Shown here: piece after piece, positions 1 through 12,268 of the stretch
Layout: every line of letters begins with the position of its first letter
Numbering within the stretch: the first letter of the stretch is position 1
NCBI RefSeq assembly: GCF_900103625.1
Contig: NZ_LT629700.1
Coordinates: forward strand, 1,674,001-1,738,000
Reading direction: 5' to 3'
Source: Corynebacterium mycetoides
GTDB taxonomy: Bacteria; Actinomycetota; Actinomycetes; Mycobacteriales; Mycobacteriaceae
Length of the DNA stretch: 64,000 nucleotides
Translations under genes and position numbers: made by a program
Notes under the pieces: generated by a model
The model's input: only the letters and a program-made list of their open reading frames with translations
Told to the model about the DNA's origin: nothing
Databases searched by the model: none

Positions 1-626
1 CCCTCGACGTGTGGGATTCGCAGCTCGCCCGCAACGGTGCCGAGGTGATCGCCGGCCGCCTCGAGCTTCTCGACGCCCTCGCCCCGCACATCACCGAGTC
101 CTACCGCGCCGTCGCACCGGAATCCCGCCCGGCCTCGGTGCACTACACCTCCACCATCGACGACGCGGTTCGCGCCCTATCCGGCGCCCCCAGCAGGGAC
201 CCGGACGTGATCGAGGCCGCCATGCTCACCGAGCTGTCGCGCCGCCGCAAAGAAGAGATCGAGCGCGGCACCACACTTGTTGGCCCCCACAGAGACGACA
301 TGGTGCTCATGCTCGGCGACACCCCGGCGAAGGGTTACGCCAGCCACGGTGAAACGTGGTCGTACGCGCTGTCACTCCACCTCGCCGAATACGCCCTGCT
401 GTCCGCCGAGGGGTCGGTGCCCGTGCTCATCCTCGACGACGTCTTCGCCGAGCTCGACGCGCTGCGCCGCCAACGGCTCGTCGCCGTCGCGGAAAACGCC
501 GAGCAGGTGCTCATCACCGCCGCTGTCGGCGACGATCTGCCGGACAACCTGTCCAAAGCCGTCACCGCGCGCTATTTTGTGGCCATGGATGACGGCGTAT
601 CGACGCTCGAGGTGGCCGATGGCTGA
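1..626 (+). CDS. recF: DNA replication/repair protein RecF, 3' part
   Basis: This is the C-terminal part of RecF, the SMC/ABC-type ATPase that helps load RecA at single-strand gaps; the frame is open from the left edge, so the gene starts outside the window. The visible part holds the ABC signature half and the Walker B/D-loop motif LILDDVFAELD near the C-terminus, which is diagnostic for RecF. The stop TGA (624-626) lies inside the next gene, whose ATG is at 619, so recF and dciA overlap by 8 bp. Synteny recF-DUF721-gyrB is the standard actinobacterial origin-proximal order, so dnaA and dnaN should lie a few kb to the left. Confidence 0.95.
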   Translation, partial: LDVWDSQLARNGAEVIAGRLELLDALAPHITESYRAVAPESRPASVHYTSTIDDAVRALSGAPSRDPDVIEAAMLTELSRRRKEEIERGTTLVGPHRDDMVLMLGDTPAKGYASHGETWSYALSLHLAEYALLSAEGSVPVLILDDVFAELDALRRQRLVAVAENAEQVLITAAVGDDLPDNLSKAVTARYFVAMDDGVSTLEVADG

Positions 627-1257
627 CCTCATCGCAGACACCTTCGACACCCTGCGCTCCACGGCCCGCAAGCGCGGCGGGCGCGTGCCCGACCTCCGCC
701 GCCAGGGCGAATCCGTCATTCCGCGGCGGGCGCGGGTGGGCTCTGTTGGCTCTGTTGGCCCTGTTCGCGGGGACAAGGGGGCGTCGATAAGCGTGCCCGG
801 GCTCGACCTTGGCGACCTTGGCGACCTTGGCGCGGACGCGAAGCCGCGGTGGTCAGGGATGGGGCGGCCGACGGGCCCGGACGGCCGAGCGATGCGCCGC
901 AGCTACCAGGTCAAGGGGTTCGGGACGCTCGTGCGCGCGGAGATTCAGAAGCGCGAGTGGACCGAGCACCTGGCGTTTGGTTGGGTCATGGGCAACTGGG
1001 CCGGGCTGGTTGGGGAGAAGATCGCCCAGCACACCGAGGTGCAGATGATCAAGGACGGGGAGGTGTTCATCACCTGCGATCAGACGGCGTGGGCAACCCA
1101 GCTCAAGTACATGCAAGCCACGGTGCTCTCCGCCATCGCCGACAAGGTCGGGCCGGGTCTGGTGACCAAGTTGCACGTGTACCCGCCGAAGACGAAGAAC
1201 TGGCGCAAGGGACCCCTCCACGTGAAAGGCCGGGGGCCGCGCGACACATACGGGTAG
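619..1257 (+). CDS. dciA: DUF721 protein, DciA-like replicative helicase loader/operator
   Basis: A 212-aa protein of the DUF721 family found between recF and gyrB in actinobacteria. Members related to DciA assist DnaB helicase function at the origin; that role is inferred from the family. The conserved C-terminal domain starts around residue 100 with MRRSYQVKGFGTLVRAEI and includes CDQTAWATQLKYMQ, typical of DUF721. Between residues about 40 and 75 is a low-complexity linker encoded by two runs of exact or near-exact 9-bp repeats (739-765, GSVGSVGPV; 805-831, DLGDLGDLG). Start ATG 619 overlaps the recF stop, suggesting translational coupling. Confidence is high for the family, moderate for the helicase-loader role. 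Confidence 0.85.
   Translation: MADLIADTFDTLRSTARKRGGRVPDLRRQGESVIPRRARVGSVGSVGPVRGDKGASISVPGLDLGDLGDLGADAKPRWSGMGRPTGPDGRAMRRSYQVKGFGTLVRAEIQKREWTEHLAFGWVMGNWAGLVGEKIAQHTEVQMIKDGEVFITCDQTAWATQLKYMQATVLSAIADKVGPGLVTKLHVYPPKTKNWRKGPLHVKGRGPRDTYG
739..831 (+). repeat. Two in-frame 9-bp tandem repeat runs in the DciA linker
   Basis: Three units of GGCTCTGTT-type (739-765, the last unit GGCCCTGTT) and three exact units of GACCTTGGC (805-831). Both keep frame and lie in a linker outside the conserved domain, so copy number could vary without breaking the protein. Confidence 0.8.
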
Positions 1258-1325
1258 CCCCAAAATGGGCCGTGAAACGCCCTCTCGCACGATCGACGGG
1301 TGGGGGTAATATCCCCTACAGGGTG

Positions 1326-3452
<2,127 letters not shown>

Positions 3453-3492
3453 TCCCCGGCGGAAACATGGCGGTAGTGTTTAGACTTTGCCT

Positions 3493-4347
3493 ATGGATTC
3501 CGTTGACATCACGCTGCCAGACGGCACAACCAGCACAGTTCTGCTGTTCCCGGCCGCCGAATCGGACAAGCCGCTCGTCGTGATCTGGCCGGGCTTCGGC
3601 ATGGGAGCGCGGTACTACCGGCCGATTGCGCAGTGGCTCGCCGACCACGGCTTCCCAGTCGCGATCGGGGAGCTCCGCGGGCAGGGAACCAATACGGCTG
3701 TGGCAACCCGCGCTCATTCGTGGTCGTACAACACGATGGTCACGGAGGATTATCCGCTGACGATCCAGGCGGCGAAGGAAGCACTCGGGCTCGACCCCAG
3801 CCACCGCGTGGTGCTGCTGACCCACTCCATGGGCGGGCAGATCGGGACCCTGTTCCTGGCGGATCCGGCGGCCGCCGAAGATGGGGTCCTGGGGCTCATG
3901 GGTGTGGGCTCCGGCAGCCCCTATTGGAGGACGTTCGCACCGTCCGTCAGGCGCAAGCTGTTTGTCGGGTCGCGGATCATGGCGGCCGTCTCACTCGTGC
4001 TGGGGTACTGGCCGGGGGGCAGGTTCGACTTCGCGCGGTACGGGCGGCAGTCGGGGTGGCACGTGCGGGAGTGGGCGCGTCTGTCGCGCACCAACTCGGT
4101 GTCCCACATCGCAGGCAACGACTACGAGAACGCGTTGCTGGAGGTCACCGCCCCCATTTTGTACACCCGGTTTAACAATGATGACGACTGCACTGTGGAG
4201 TCCGCGCGTGCGTTGGCAATGCACCTCCCCGCGGCTCACCCGAAAGTGGAGGAGCTCTCGGGCGATCTCGGCCACAACCGGTGGGCGCGCGAGCCGGAAA
4301 TCACGGGGCGGCGGTTTGTGAAGTTTTACGAGGAGAATTTCCTATAG
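3493..4347 (+). CDS. Alpha/beta hydrolase (serine hydrolase/lipase-like)
   Basis: A 284-aa alpha/beta-hydrolase-fold protein, substrate unknown. The nucleophile elbow reads THSMGGQIG (Ser in HSMGG). A likely acid lies in NNDDDCT, and the catalytic His in LGHNRW near the C-terminus. No signal peptide is seen, so it is probably cytoplasmic. The start is ATG 3493: the -10 box TAGACT (3481-3486) ends 6 nt before it and there is no Shine-Dalgarno, the leaderless pattern seen throughout this window. A TTG two codons upstream is in frame but would sit almost on the -10 box. Its 3' end overlaps the convergent gene at 4342 by 6 bp. Confidence 0.8.
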   Translation: MDSVDITLPDGTTSTVLLFPAAESDKPLVVIWPGFGMGARYYRPIAQWLADHGFPVAIGELRGQGTNTAVATRAHSWSYNTMVTEDYPLTIQAAKEALGLDPSHRVVLLTHSMGGQIGTLFLADPAAAEDGVLGLMGVGSGSPYWRTFAPSVRRKLFVGSRIMAAVSLVLGYWPGGRFDFARYGRQSGWHVREWARLSRTNSVSHIAGNDYENALLEVTAPILYTRFNNDDDCTVESARALAMHLPAAHPKVEELSGDLGHNRWAREPEITGRRFVKFYEENFL

Positions 4348-4779
4348 GGCGTGGCGCTCGATGATCTCGCCGAATTCCGGCAGCGCGGGGGCGATGATCT
4401 TGCCGGCCTTGCCGCGGAGGCTGGAGTACACCTTCTGCGCGGCGGCGGGTGCCTGTTGCACGTACTTGTCGCCGAGGCCGAGGACGTCAGCAACCACGTC
4501 GTCCTGTCGGCTGGCGAGGTAGTTGCCAAATCCCGCTGACTGCTCGGCGTCGTACGCATCCCAGTAGGGGGTCAGTGCGTCGACGATGTCGGGGAGGGAG
4601 CGGTTGATGACCTTGGACACGATGTCGGCGTCCGCCTTCCGGGCGGCGGAGGTGGCGGATTTGATCGCCATGCCTGTCAGCCCGGACTGTGAGGCGATGG
4701 TTCGGTCGACGAGGCCGGTGACATCGTTGACAACGGTGGGGCGCACGGTGGGGTCAAGGAGTTTGGTGAGGTCGCTCAT
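4342..4779 (-). CDS. DUF6918-like corynebacterial protein of unknown function
   Basis: A 145-aa soluble protein beginning MSDLTKLLDPTVR. I recognise it as a conserved corynebacterial protein, probably the family called DUF6918; function unknown. It is predicted largely helical and shows no signal peptide or membrane segment. The start at 4779 is preceded by TATGCT (4787-4792 on the minus strand) with a 7-nt spacer and no RBS, so a leaderless transcript is likely; an upstream in-frame start at 4791 would lie within that -10 box. Convergent with the hydrolase gene, overlapping it by 6 bp. Confidence 0.65.
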   Translation of the reverse strand: MSDLTKLLDPTVRPTVVNDVTGLVDRTIASQSGLTGMAIKSATSAARKADADIVSKVINRSLPDIVDALTPYWDAYDAEQSAGFGNYLASRQDDVVADVLGLGDKYVQQAPAAAQKVYSSLRGKAGKIIAPALPEFGEIIERHAL

Positions 4780-4809
4780 TGGGCTCAGCATAGCCGGATG
4801 GCTCCTTGT

Positions 4810-6270
4810 TTACGGGGGAAAGAGGATGGGCGGGGTGCCGCGGGCATGGGTTCGCTTCAGGGGGCGCTGCCTGATTTTCGCCCCGGCGGATGAGTGGTAG
4901 CCGTGCGTTTCGTTCGTCCGGGGCGGCGACCCGTCGGCGGGATGGTGTTCTATCCGCCCGGTTTCCGGGTTGAGTTCCACGTGGCCCTTGTTGCCTGTTC
5001 CATCTCTTCTGTCGTTGTTGCACCTGTGGTGTTCTCTGCATAGCCCGGCGAGATTATGGATGTCGGTGAGGCCCCCGTCCTTCCAGGCCAGGATGTGGTG
5101 AGCTTCCATTTCTATGGCTGCCTTGTCGCATCCGGCCCACGCGCACACTCCCTGGGTGGCGAGCAGTGCGAGCTTTTGGTGCACCGACGCGAGACGCACG
5201 GCGCCCATGGACAGGGGGATCCCGGTGACGTCGTCGAGCTGGAGGACGAAGTCGCCCCCGCCTAGGCCGAGCCGGAGGATGTCGAGAGGTGTGAAGTCGG
5301 TTCCGGTGTTGGTGGGGAAGACGGAGGTGTGGTCCGCCCCGAGCAGGTCCTCGAGGGTGAGCGAGAGAACGATGGAGCACACCCCGCTGCCGCGCTGCGT
5401 CTTGCCGGCGTCGTAGGCCCGGGCGATGGCGATGAGCTGGTCGAAGCCTCGCTGGGCCCGGGTGCGCGTGTCGTCGGCGGGGTCGGAATCGGTGTTCGTA
5501 CCTGGCGCGTAGCCCGGGTGGATGAGCGCTTTCAGCAGGGACATCTCAGCCGCTGGGCCGTGAACGATCATCCGGGAGAGCCCGTCGCCGTCGGGGTGAC
5601 CGAATGCGACGGAGCGCTTCTTCCATGCGGCGAACGGGTCCTTCTTTTTGTCATAGTCGCGGCCGTTGCGGTTCGCCTTGCGCACGGCGTCACTCAGCCA
5701 GGCGCGGAGGTCCTCGGGCGTGCGCTTCTTGGCCTCGGTCAGCGCGCGGCTGTGCAGCTCGTCGAAGCCGGGGTTGGCGTGCTCGCTCAGGTCGCGCAGG
5801 CATTGCGCGATGATCTTTTGCTTCTCGGCGTTGATGAGCGCCGCCTTCTTGCGGGCCGCGGCGCGAGCCTGTCTTGCCGCCGCTTTTCGACGCTCCTCCT
5901 CACGCGCCCGTTCCTTTTCCTGCTCCGGATCGGCGGCCGGCTCCCGGGGAGGTTCGGGGACCTCGGGCTCTCCGAAGAGCCGCCTGCCCCGCGAGAGGCG
6001 GTCGAGGGCCTCGTGGCGGGACAGCCCGAGGATGTCGACGAGATACTGCGTGGCGTGGTTGGCGCCCACTGCCGCGCCCGCGCCGTCGCGGTCCGCGATG
6101 AAGGCGAAGGAGGCGTCGATGAGACCGAACTTCTCCAACGCGGTGTTGAGCCGTTCCATGTCGGAGCGCACGCCTGCAAACGACAGGGTTTCTGGGGTGG
6201 AGAACGTTGCGGAGAGTTCTTCCGCGGCGTCGACGATGGCGTCGACAAGCGGGGTGAGTGTGGTGTCCAT
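4810..6270 (-). CDS. DUF222/HNH endonuclease signature protein (13E12 type)
   Basis: A 486-aa protein with an N-terminal DUF222 region, a charged Glu/Arg/Lys-rich coiled-coil-like stretch around residues 105-160, and a C-terminal HNH module: CAWAGCDKAAIEMEAHHILAWKDGG followed by NLAGLCREHHRCN. These are the zinc Cys pair, the HH metal site and the Asn/His of HNH nucleases (the first long motif runs about residues 380-404). Such proteins are common, multi-copy and often poorly characterised in actinobacteria. Start ATG 6270 is fixed by a strong AGGAGG 5 nt upstream. A second member lies at 56169-57629. Two TTAGAAC direct repeats lie 32 bp apart upstream. Confidence 0.85.
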   Translation of the reverse strand: MDTTLTPLVDAIVDAAEELSATFSTPETLSFAGVRSDMERLNTALEKFGLIDASFAFIADRDGAGAAVGANHATQYLVDILGLSRHEALDRLSRGRRLFGEPEVPEPPREPAADPEQEKERAREEERRKAAARQARAAARKKAALINAEKQKIIAQCLRDLSEHANPGFDELHSRALTEAKKRTPEDLRAWLSDAVRKANRNGRDYDKKKDPFAAWKKRSVAFGHPDGDGLSRMIVHGPAAEMSLLKALIHPGYAPGTNTDSDPADDTRTRAQRGFDQLIAIARAYDAGKTQRGSGVCSIVLSLTLEDLLGADHTSVFPTNTGTDFTPLDILRLGLGGGDFVLQLDDVTGIPLSMGAVRLASVHQKLALLATQGVCAWAGCDKAAIEMEAHHILAWKDGGLTDIHNLAGLCREHHRCNNDRRDGTGNKGHVELNPETGRIEHHPADGSPPRTNETHGYHSSAGAKIRQRPLKRTHARGTPPILFPP

Positions 6271-6301
6271 GGCACCTCCTTTCTGAAGAGATGCCCCAAG
6301 G

Positions 6302-6340
6302 TTAGAACAGGGGTGCGACACACAAACGCTAAATTAGAAC
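6302..6340. repeat. Pair of TTAGAAC direct repeats upstream of the DUF222/HNH gene
   Basis: TTAGAACA occurs at 6302-6309 and 6334-6341, 32 bp apart (about three helical turns), each followed by G-rich and GTG-containing sequence. They lie 30-70 bp upstream of the start of the minus-strand HNH gene, so they may be operator sites or part of the promoter. Confidence 0.35.
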
Positions 6341-6482
6341 AAGTGTGCCAAAACGGAACGGGCCCCGGCTTCCCCCAAGTACGAGGGTGCCGGGGCGCCG
6401 TGCTCCGCGGGTTGCAGCTCTTCCGCCACAGTGTTCTCAGGAGTCACTGTAACCACAACAGCAACAAAAATAACATGGGTGG

Positions 6483-6821
6483 CTACCGGGTGCCAGCCAA
6501 GGCCGCCGTCACCTGCGACACCAGCGGCTCGAGGGTGGCGACGGCGTTGTCCAGGCCCTCGCGAAGCGCCGGAACGTTGTCCACGATCAGCCTCGCCGCG
6601 ACGCCGATGGACAGCGCCGCCAGCAACAGGGACAGGGGTGCCGAACCGGTGTACGCGCTGCCGAGCGGCGGCTGCGCGGGCGGCTCGAACCGCATCTCGC
6701 CCGCAGTGGGACCAGGGCTGGAAGACCCGGAAGAACCGGAAGACTGAGCGTGGGCGGCGGGAGCGCCCACAGCGCTCAGCACGAGCGCCGGGGCGAGGAT
6801 CAGGGGCGTGAACTTCTTCAT
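6483..6821 (-). CDS. Small secreted or membrane-anchored protein
   Basis: A 112-aa protein with a clear Sec signal peptide: MKK, hydrophobic core, then AAHAQ near residue 26. A Ser/Gly/Pro-rich segment follows, then a hydrophobic stretch SLLLAALSIGVAARLIV (about 63-79) that may be a membrane anchor or amphipathic helix. No known domain recognised. A hexamer TAAACT lies about 9 nt before the start and no strong RBS is present, so the mRNA may have a very short leader. Found between the DUF222/HNH gene and the Doc-like gene with which it shares orientation. Confidence 0.6.
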   Translation of the reverse strand: MKKFTPLILAPALVLSAVGAPAAHAQSSGSSGSSSPGPTAGEMRFEPPAQPPLGSAYTGSAPLSLLLAALSIGVAARLIVDNVPALREGLDNAVATLEPLVSQVTAALAGTR

Positions 6822-6853
6822 AACTCACGCAGTTTAGGGCGCCCGGCCGCTCG

Positions 6854-7120
6854 TCACATCTCCAACCAGTCCAGATACACGTGCCGGGCAACATGCGCGA
6901 AACCCTCGTTGGATCCGGTGAGGGGAGCCAGCGCCACGACGGCGGAATGCAAAGCGTCCGCCGCCGCGCCGGGGGAGTCGAAGACGGCCACACCGTGCAC
7001 CCGCGCTCCGGGCACCGCCGCCGCAGCGCACAGGGCCGAAAAAGAGCGCACGCGGACCCCGGTGGCGGAGCAGAACTCGTCGGCCACGGCCAGAAGCTGT
7101 TCCGCGGTCAACCCCTTCAC
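6854..7120 (-). CDS. Doc/Fic-like protein with degenerate active-site motif
   Basis: An 88-aa protein that follows the Doc (death-on-curing, Fic superfamily) pattern: LTAEQLLAVADEF at the N-terminus, VRSFSALCAAAAVPGARVHG in the middle and DALHSAVVALAP before the active site. Where Doc/Fic enzymes carry the catalytic HxFx(D/E)GN(K/G)R motif, this one reads LAPLTGSNEG (about 64-73): the catalytic His is Ala, the Asp is Gly and the Lys/Arg is missing. It is therefore probably inactive as a transferase or kinase. Its GTG start overlaps the stop of the upstream ribbon-helix-helix gene (GTGA), as in toxin-antitoxin operons. Assignment rests on pattern, not on a profile search. Confidence 0.6.
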   Translation of the reverse strand: MKGLTAEQLLAVADEFCSATGVRVRSFSALCAAAAVPGARVHGVAVFDSPGAAADALHSAVVALAPLTGSNEGFAHVARHVYLDWLEM

Positions 7121-7338
7121 CCCTGACTACCCCGCGCCTGCCGGATGCGGGCCTCTGTGGCGGCGTAGGTCTCGGAATGGGTGCGGGCGAGCGCGGCCAC
7201 GGAGGCGTCGTCAAGCATGCGCGCTGCGGCGGTGACCACGGACCGCCGTGCCGCCTCCTGCTTCGAGCAACCCCATGCCGACGCCAGCAGAGCGAGCGCT
7301 CTGTCCTCGTCTGCGGTGAGTCTCAATGTCATTGCCAT
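7117..7338 (-). CDS. Ribbon-helix-helix (CopG-like) antitoxin/regulator
   Basis: A 73-aa protein beginning MAMTLRLTADEDRALALLA, a typical CopG/RHH beta-strand-helix-helix DNA-binding fold, with a charged C-terminal helix that in antitoxins contacts the toxin. It is translationally coupled to the Doc-like gene (4-bp overlap), so the two form an antitoxin-toxin type operon and RHH proteins of this kind usually autoregulate. The start at 7338 was chosen because the RHH strand begins there; starts at 7332 or 7356 are possible. It is transcribed divergently from gyrA with only 82 bp between the starts, so its operator may also affect the gyrA promoter. Confidence 0.65.
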   Translation of the reverse strand: MAMTLRLTADEDRALALLASAWGCSKQEAARRSVVTAAARMLDDASVAALARTHSETYAATEARIRQARGSQG

Positions 7339-7383
7339 ACCATTTTGATACCGCATGGCGGTCCGGGAACGCGAGAAAACGCG

Positions 7384-7417
7384 GTAGAATCGCCCAGGAA
7401 ACGTAATAGAAAGGTGA
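7384..7417 (+). promoter_or_regulatory. gyrA promoter -10 box and RBS
   Basis: TAGAAT (7384-7389) matches the actinobacterial -10 consensus TANNNT about 32 nt before the gyrA ATG (7421); AAAGGTGA (7410-7417) is the ribosome binding site. The divergent RHH gene starts at 7338. Confidence 0.6.
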
Positions 7418-7420
7418 TCC

Positions 7421-10090
<2,670 letters not shown>

Positions 10091-10093
10091 CTC

Positions 10094-10432
10094 ATGGCCT
10101 CACGCACAGTGACCGTCTCCCACGTACACCCCGGGAGCGTATTCCGAGTGGCCACCTTGATGGCCATGGCCGGCTTCGTGGCGTGGATGATCGGCGCCAC
10201 GATCGTCTACTTCTTCCTCAACCAGGCGGGAGTTGTGGAGTCGGTCAACTCGCTGCTCGCCGGTGTGGGCGGAGAGCGCATCGTGGATACAGCGCTGGTG
10301 CTCTCCGCCGCGGCGCTGTTCGGGCTGGTGGGCGTCGTGTTTGTCGCCATCATCGCGCCGCTGTGCGCGGTGATCTACAACGCCTTCGCCAACCTCACGG
10401 GTGGGGTGACGGTAACGTTGACGCCGCGCTGA
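10094..10432 (+). CDS. DUF3566 membrane protein
   Basis: A 112-aa integral membrane protein with two transmembrane helices (about residues 17-40 and 68-95), belonging to the DUF3566 family that sits directly downstream of gyrA in mycobacteria and corynebacteria. Function unknown; origin-proximal synteny with gyrA is the main clue. It starts at ATG 10094, 3 bp after gyrA, with GATGAGGAG as RBS, so it is probably co-transcribed with gyrA. Confidence 0.85.
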   Translation: MASRTVTVSHVHPGSVFRVATLMAMAGFVAWMIGATIVYFFLNQAGVVESVNSLLAGVGGERIVDTALVLSAAALFGLVGVVFVAIIAPLCAVIYNAFANLTGGVTVTLTPR

Positions 10433-10496
10433 CAGGCCCGTGACCAGCTGATTTGTTCCGCTATGGAGTTCTGGGTAATGTTCTATTTCGTTCCCA

Positions 10497-10570
10497 GGGC
10501 CTATAGCTCAGTCGGTTAGAGCGCATCGCTGATAACGATGAGGTCGCAAGTTCGATTCTTGCTAGGCCCA
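10497..10570 (+). tRNA. tRNA-Ile (anticodon GAT)
   Basis: A 74-nt cloverleaf with acceptor GGGCCTA/TAGGCCC and discriminator A. The anticodon stem is CATCG/CGATG with loop CTGATAA, giving anticodon GAT at 10531-10533; the T-loop is TTCGATT. The 3' CCA is not encoded. Standard position after gyrA. Confidence 0.97.
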
Positions 10571-10581
10571 CAGGAGCGAAA

Positions 10582-10654
10582 GGGGCATTAGCTCAGTTGG
10601 TAGAGCACCTGCTTTGCAAGCAGGATGTCAGGAGTTCGATTCTCCTATGCTCCA
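10582..10654 (+). tRNA. tRNA-Ala (anticodon TGC)
   Basis: A 73-nt cloverleaf with acceptor GGGGCAT/ATGCTCC (one G-T pair). The anticodon stem is CCTGC/GCAGG with loop TTTGCAA, giving anticodon TGC (10615-10617). It begins 11 nt after tRNA-Ile, so both are surely one transcript. Confidence 0.97.
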
Positions 10655-10679
10655 CAGTGTTCCTTGGTTCCTTTCAAGA

Positions 10680-10711
10680 CCCCGGACATTCGAGAGAATG
10701 TTCGGGGTTTT
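10680..10711 (+). terminator. Rho-independent terminator after the Ile-Ala tRNA pair
   Basis: Stem CCCCGGACATTC (10680-10691), loop GAGA, and partner GAATGTTCGGGG (10696-10707) with one wobble pair, then TTTT. Confidence 0.9.
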
Positions 10712-10965
10712 GGTGTCAAGCCGTCCATGGCGCCCAGCAGGATTTAACAACTCCGTAGGGTGAACAGGCTGCGCGTCTCCGTGCGGGAGAAGGGGAACAT
10801 GTCACCGACCACTACAGAAACCCAGCGCGCCTAGTAAGGCACATGTGCTGGGGAAGCTGTTCTATCTCCTCATTTCCGAGTGTTCTCCTAGTGTCATCCG
10901 CGTGTGGCCAGCACACCGGGGTGATTTTTGTTTTTCGGGGTGGGAGAGTACCGTCATTTCGGCGA
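10712..10965 (+). other. Intergenic stretch with possible small decayed ORF and tRNA promoter
   Basis: About 250 bp without a recognisable gene. It contains a 12-codon frame ATG 10799 to TAG 10834 (MSPTTTETQRA) preceded by GAGAAGGGG, which looks like a gene start cut short, and a weak TANNNT (TACCGT, 10949-10954) upstream of the next tRNA. Nothing else is supportable. Confidence 0.3.
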
Positions 10966-11038
10966 GGGGCATTAGCTCAGTTGGTAGAGCGTCGCGTTCG
11001 CAATGCGAAGGTCAGGGGTTCGATTCCCCTATGCTCCA
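10966..11038 (+). tRNA. tRNA-Ala (anticodon CGC)
   Basis: A 73-nt cloverleaf that shares acceptor and D arm with the tRNA-Ala(TGC) 300 bp upstream, but the anticodon stem-loop is TCGCG-TTCGCAA-TGCGA, giving anticodon CGC. The T arm is AGGGG/CCCCT with a TTCGATT loop. Probably a diverged duplicate that decodes GCG. Confidence 0.93.
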
Positions 11039-11060
11039 CAAGAAGCTCCGAGCACGACAA

Positions 11061-11091
11061 AGCCCCCGGCACCGAAACAGTGCCGGGGGCT
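11061..11091. terminator. Bidirectional terminator between tRNA-Ala(CGC) and the DoxX-like gene
   Basis: A perfect 12-bp stem AGCCCCCGGCAC (11061-11072) / GTGCCGGGGGCT (11080-11091) with a 7-nt loop. Short T runs follow on both strands, serving the plus-strand tRNA and the minus-strand gene at 11107. Confidence 0.85.
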
Positions 11092-11106
11092 TAAACGCGG
11101 GTGCGC

Positions 11107-11568
11107 TTACTTGCTCGGAAGAGCAACGAGGGCCGCGCCAATGGCGGCGAGCCAGGAGTCCTTGGCCAGCGCGGTGCCGTCCTGGGAGGGGCGGATGCCG
11201 TCGGCCTCGGTCATGTCGTCGTTGCCGAAGTACATGGACAGCAGGCCCGCCGCGAAGGCGGTCAGGCCGACGCCCACGAGTCGGTTCGGAACGAAAGGCA
11301 GCAGCAGGGCGGTGCCCAGGCTGGTTTCGGTGGAGGCGAGCAGCTTGGCAAAGTTTTCTGCGTCCATCTCCTTGACAAACGGCAGGCCGGTCGCCGCCGT
11401 GTTCTGCAGCCACTCGGCGGTTCCCTTGCCCGCCTTGAACTTGCCCAGGCCGGAGTTGAGGACATACAGGCCGGTGGGAATGCGTAGCGCGGCGGAAGCG
11501 AAGCCGATGTTGGCCTTGTCCTGCTTGGTGAAGACGCCGGTGGGGATGACCTTCAGAGGGTTGAACAT
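11107..11568 (-). CDS. DoxX-like membrane protein
   Basis: A 153-aa membrane protein with about four hydrophobic segments, beginning MFNPLKVIPTGVFTKQDKANIG and containing ALRIPTGLYVLNSGLGKF, the DoxX-like first helix with conserved R and N/G residues. DoxX family proteins sit in the membrane and are linked to redox and stress defence in some actinobacteria, but a specific role cannot be inferred here. Start ATG 11568 has AAGGAG 6 nt upstream. The gene ends at the bidirectional terminator. Confidence 0.65.
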   Translation of the reverse strand: MFNPLKVIPTGVFTKQDKANIGFASAALRIPTGLYVLNSGLGKFKAGKGTAEWLQNTAATGLPFVKEMDAENFAKLLASTETSLGTALLLPFVPNRLVGVGLTAFAAGLLSMYFGNDDMTEADGIRPSQDGTALAKDSWLAAIGAALVALPSK

Positions 11569-11692
11569 GTGAGCTCCTTACAAGCGGGTTTTAATGATAC
11601 GTCAACATCTTACGGGATAAACTCGGCCTGGCAAGGTGTTGCGCGCCACCCGCCAGCATAGCGACGCCCGCGTCAGGCCGGCCGGGCTTGAA

Positions 11693-12262
11693 CTAGCTCG
11701 CGGGCTTGATTTCGCTTTCGACGACCCACTTGTGGTTGGTCATCTTCATCCCGTCGGCCTCGTAATCCACCACGTACACCGTCTCATCGGTCGACGAGTC
11801 GACGGTGCCCTCCGCGCCGTCCATGCCCGCCATGTGGTTGGCCTGGATGACAATCGGGGAGCCATCCGCGAGAGGCTCGTTACCGGCGTCCTTGATCTCC
11901 TCCTGCACGACCCACTTGTGGTGGGTCACGGGGGCGCCGCCGTCAGTGGGGGTGTAGCTGACCTCATATGTGGTCGTGTCGTACGCCCCCACGATGGTGG
12001 CGGGAGCGCCCTGCATGCCCGGCATATGGTCGGTGTTCAGTGTCACCGTGCTGCCGATGGCGTACTTCGGGTCGGCGGCCTCCGCCATGCCCTCCGGGAC
12101 GGGGCCGCCGTCTTCTGGGTGGTTGTGCGCTGCGTGCTCAGTGTGCTCAGTGTGCTCAGTGTGAGCGGGGGCAGGCTCGGTGCTGGGCGCCTCACTCGGC
12201 GAGCACGCGGAGAGTGCGGCAATGCTGGCGGTGGCGAGGAGCGCTGTCAAGGTAGTCTTCAT
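11693..12262 (-). CDS. YdhK/DUF1541-type lipoprotein, probably copper-responsive
   Basis: A 189-aa lipoprotein: signal peptide with lipobox LSAC (Cys about residue 20), a His-rich linker with three TEH units plus AAHNHPED, then two DUF1541 repeats. Each repeat has the pattern GSTVTLNTDHMPGMQGAPATIV or a close variant, ending in THHKWVVQEEI or TNHKWVVESEI (the first pattern lies near residues 70-91). The Met/His motifs (HMPGM, HMAGM) suit Cu(I) or other soft-metal binding at the cell envelope; this is inference. Start 12262 has a -10 TACAGT 6 nt upstream (12269-12274). A palindrome GTACCCC-N3-GGGGTAC (12272-12288) overlaps that -10 box and resembles CsoR operators. Confidence 0.8.
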   Translation of the reverse strand: MKTTLTALLATASIAALSACSPSEAPSTEPAPAHTEHTEHTEHAAHNHPEDGGPVPEGMAEAADPKYAIGSTVTLNTDHMPGMQGAPATIVGAYDTTTYEVSYTPTDGGAPVTHHKWVVQEEIKDAGNEPLADGSPIVIQANHMAGMDGAEGTVDSSTDETVYVVDYEADGMKMTNHKWVVESEIKPAS

Positions 12263-12268
12263 AACTCC

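Noticed and set aside
10799..10834. 12-codon ORF MSPTTTETQRA with a fair RBS between the tRNA genes
   Set aside because: No terminator or attenuator structure and no downstream gene to control; more likely a decayed gene start.
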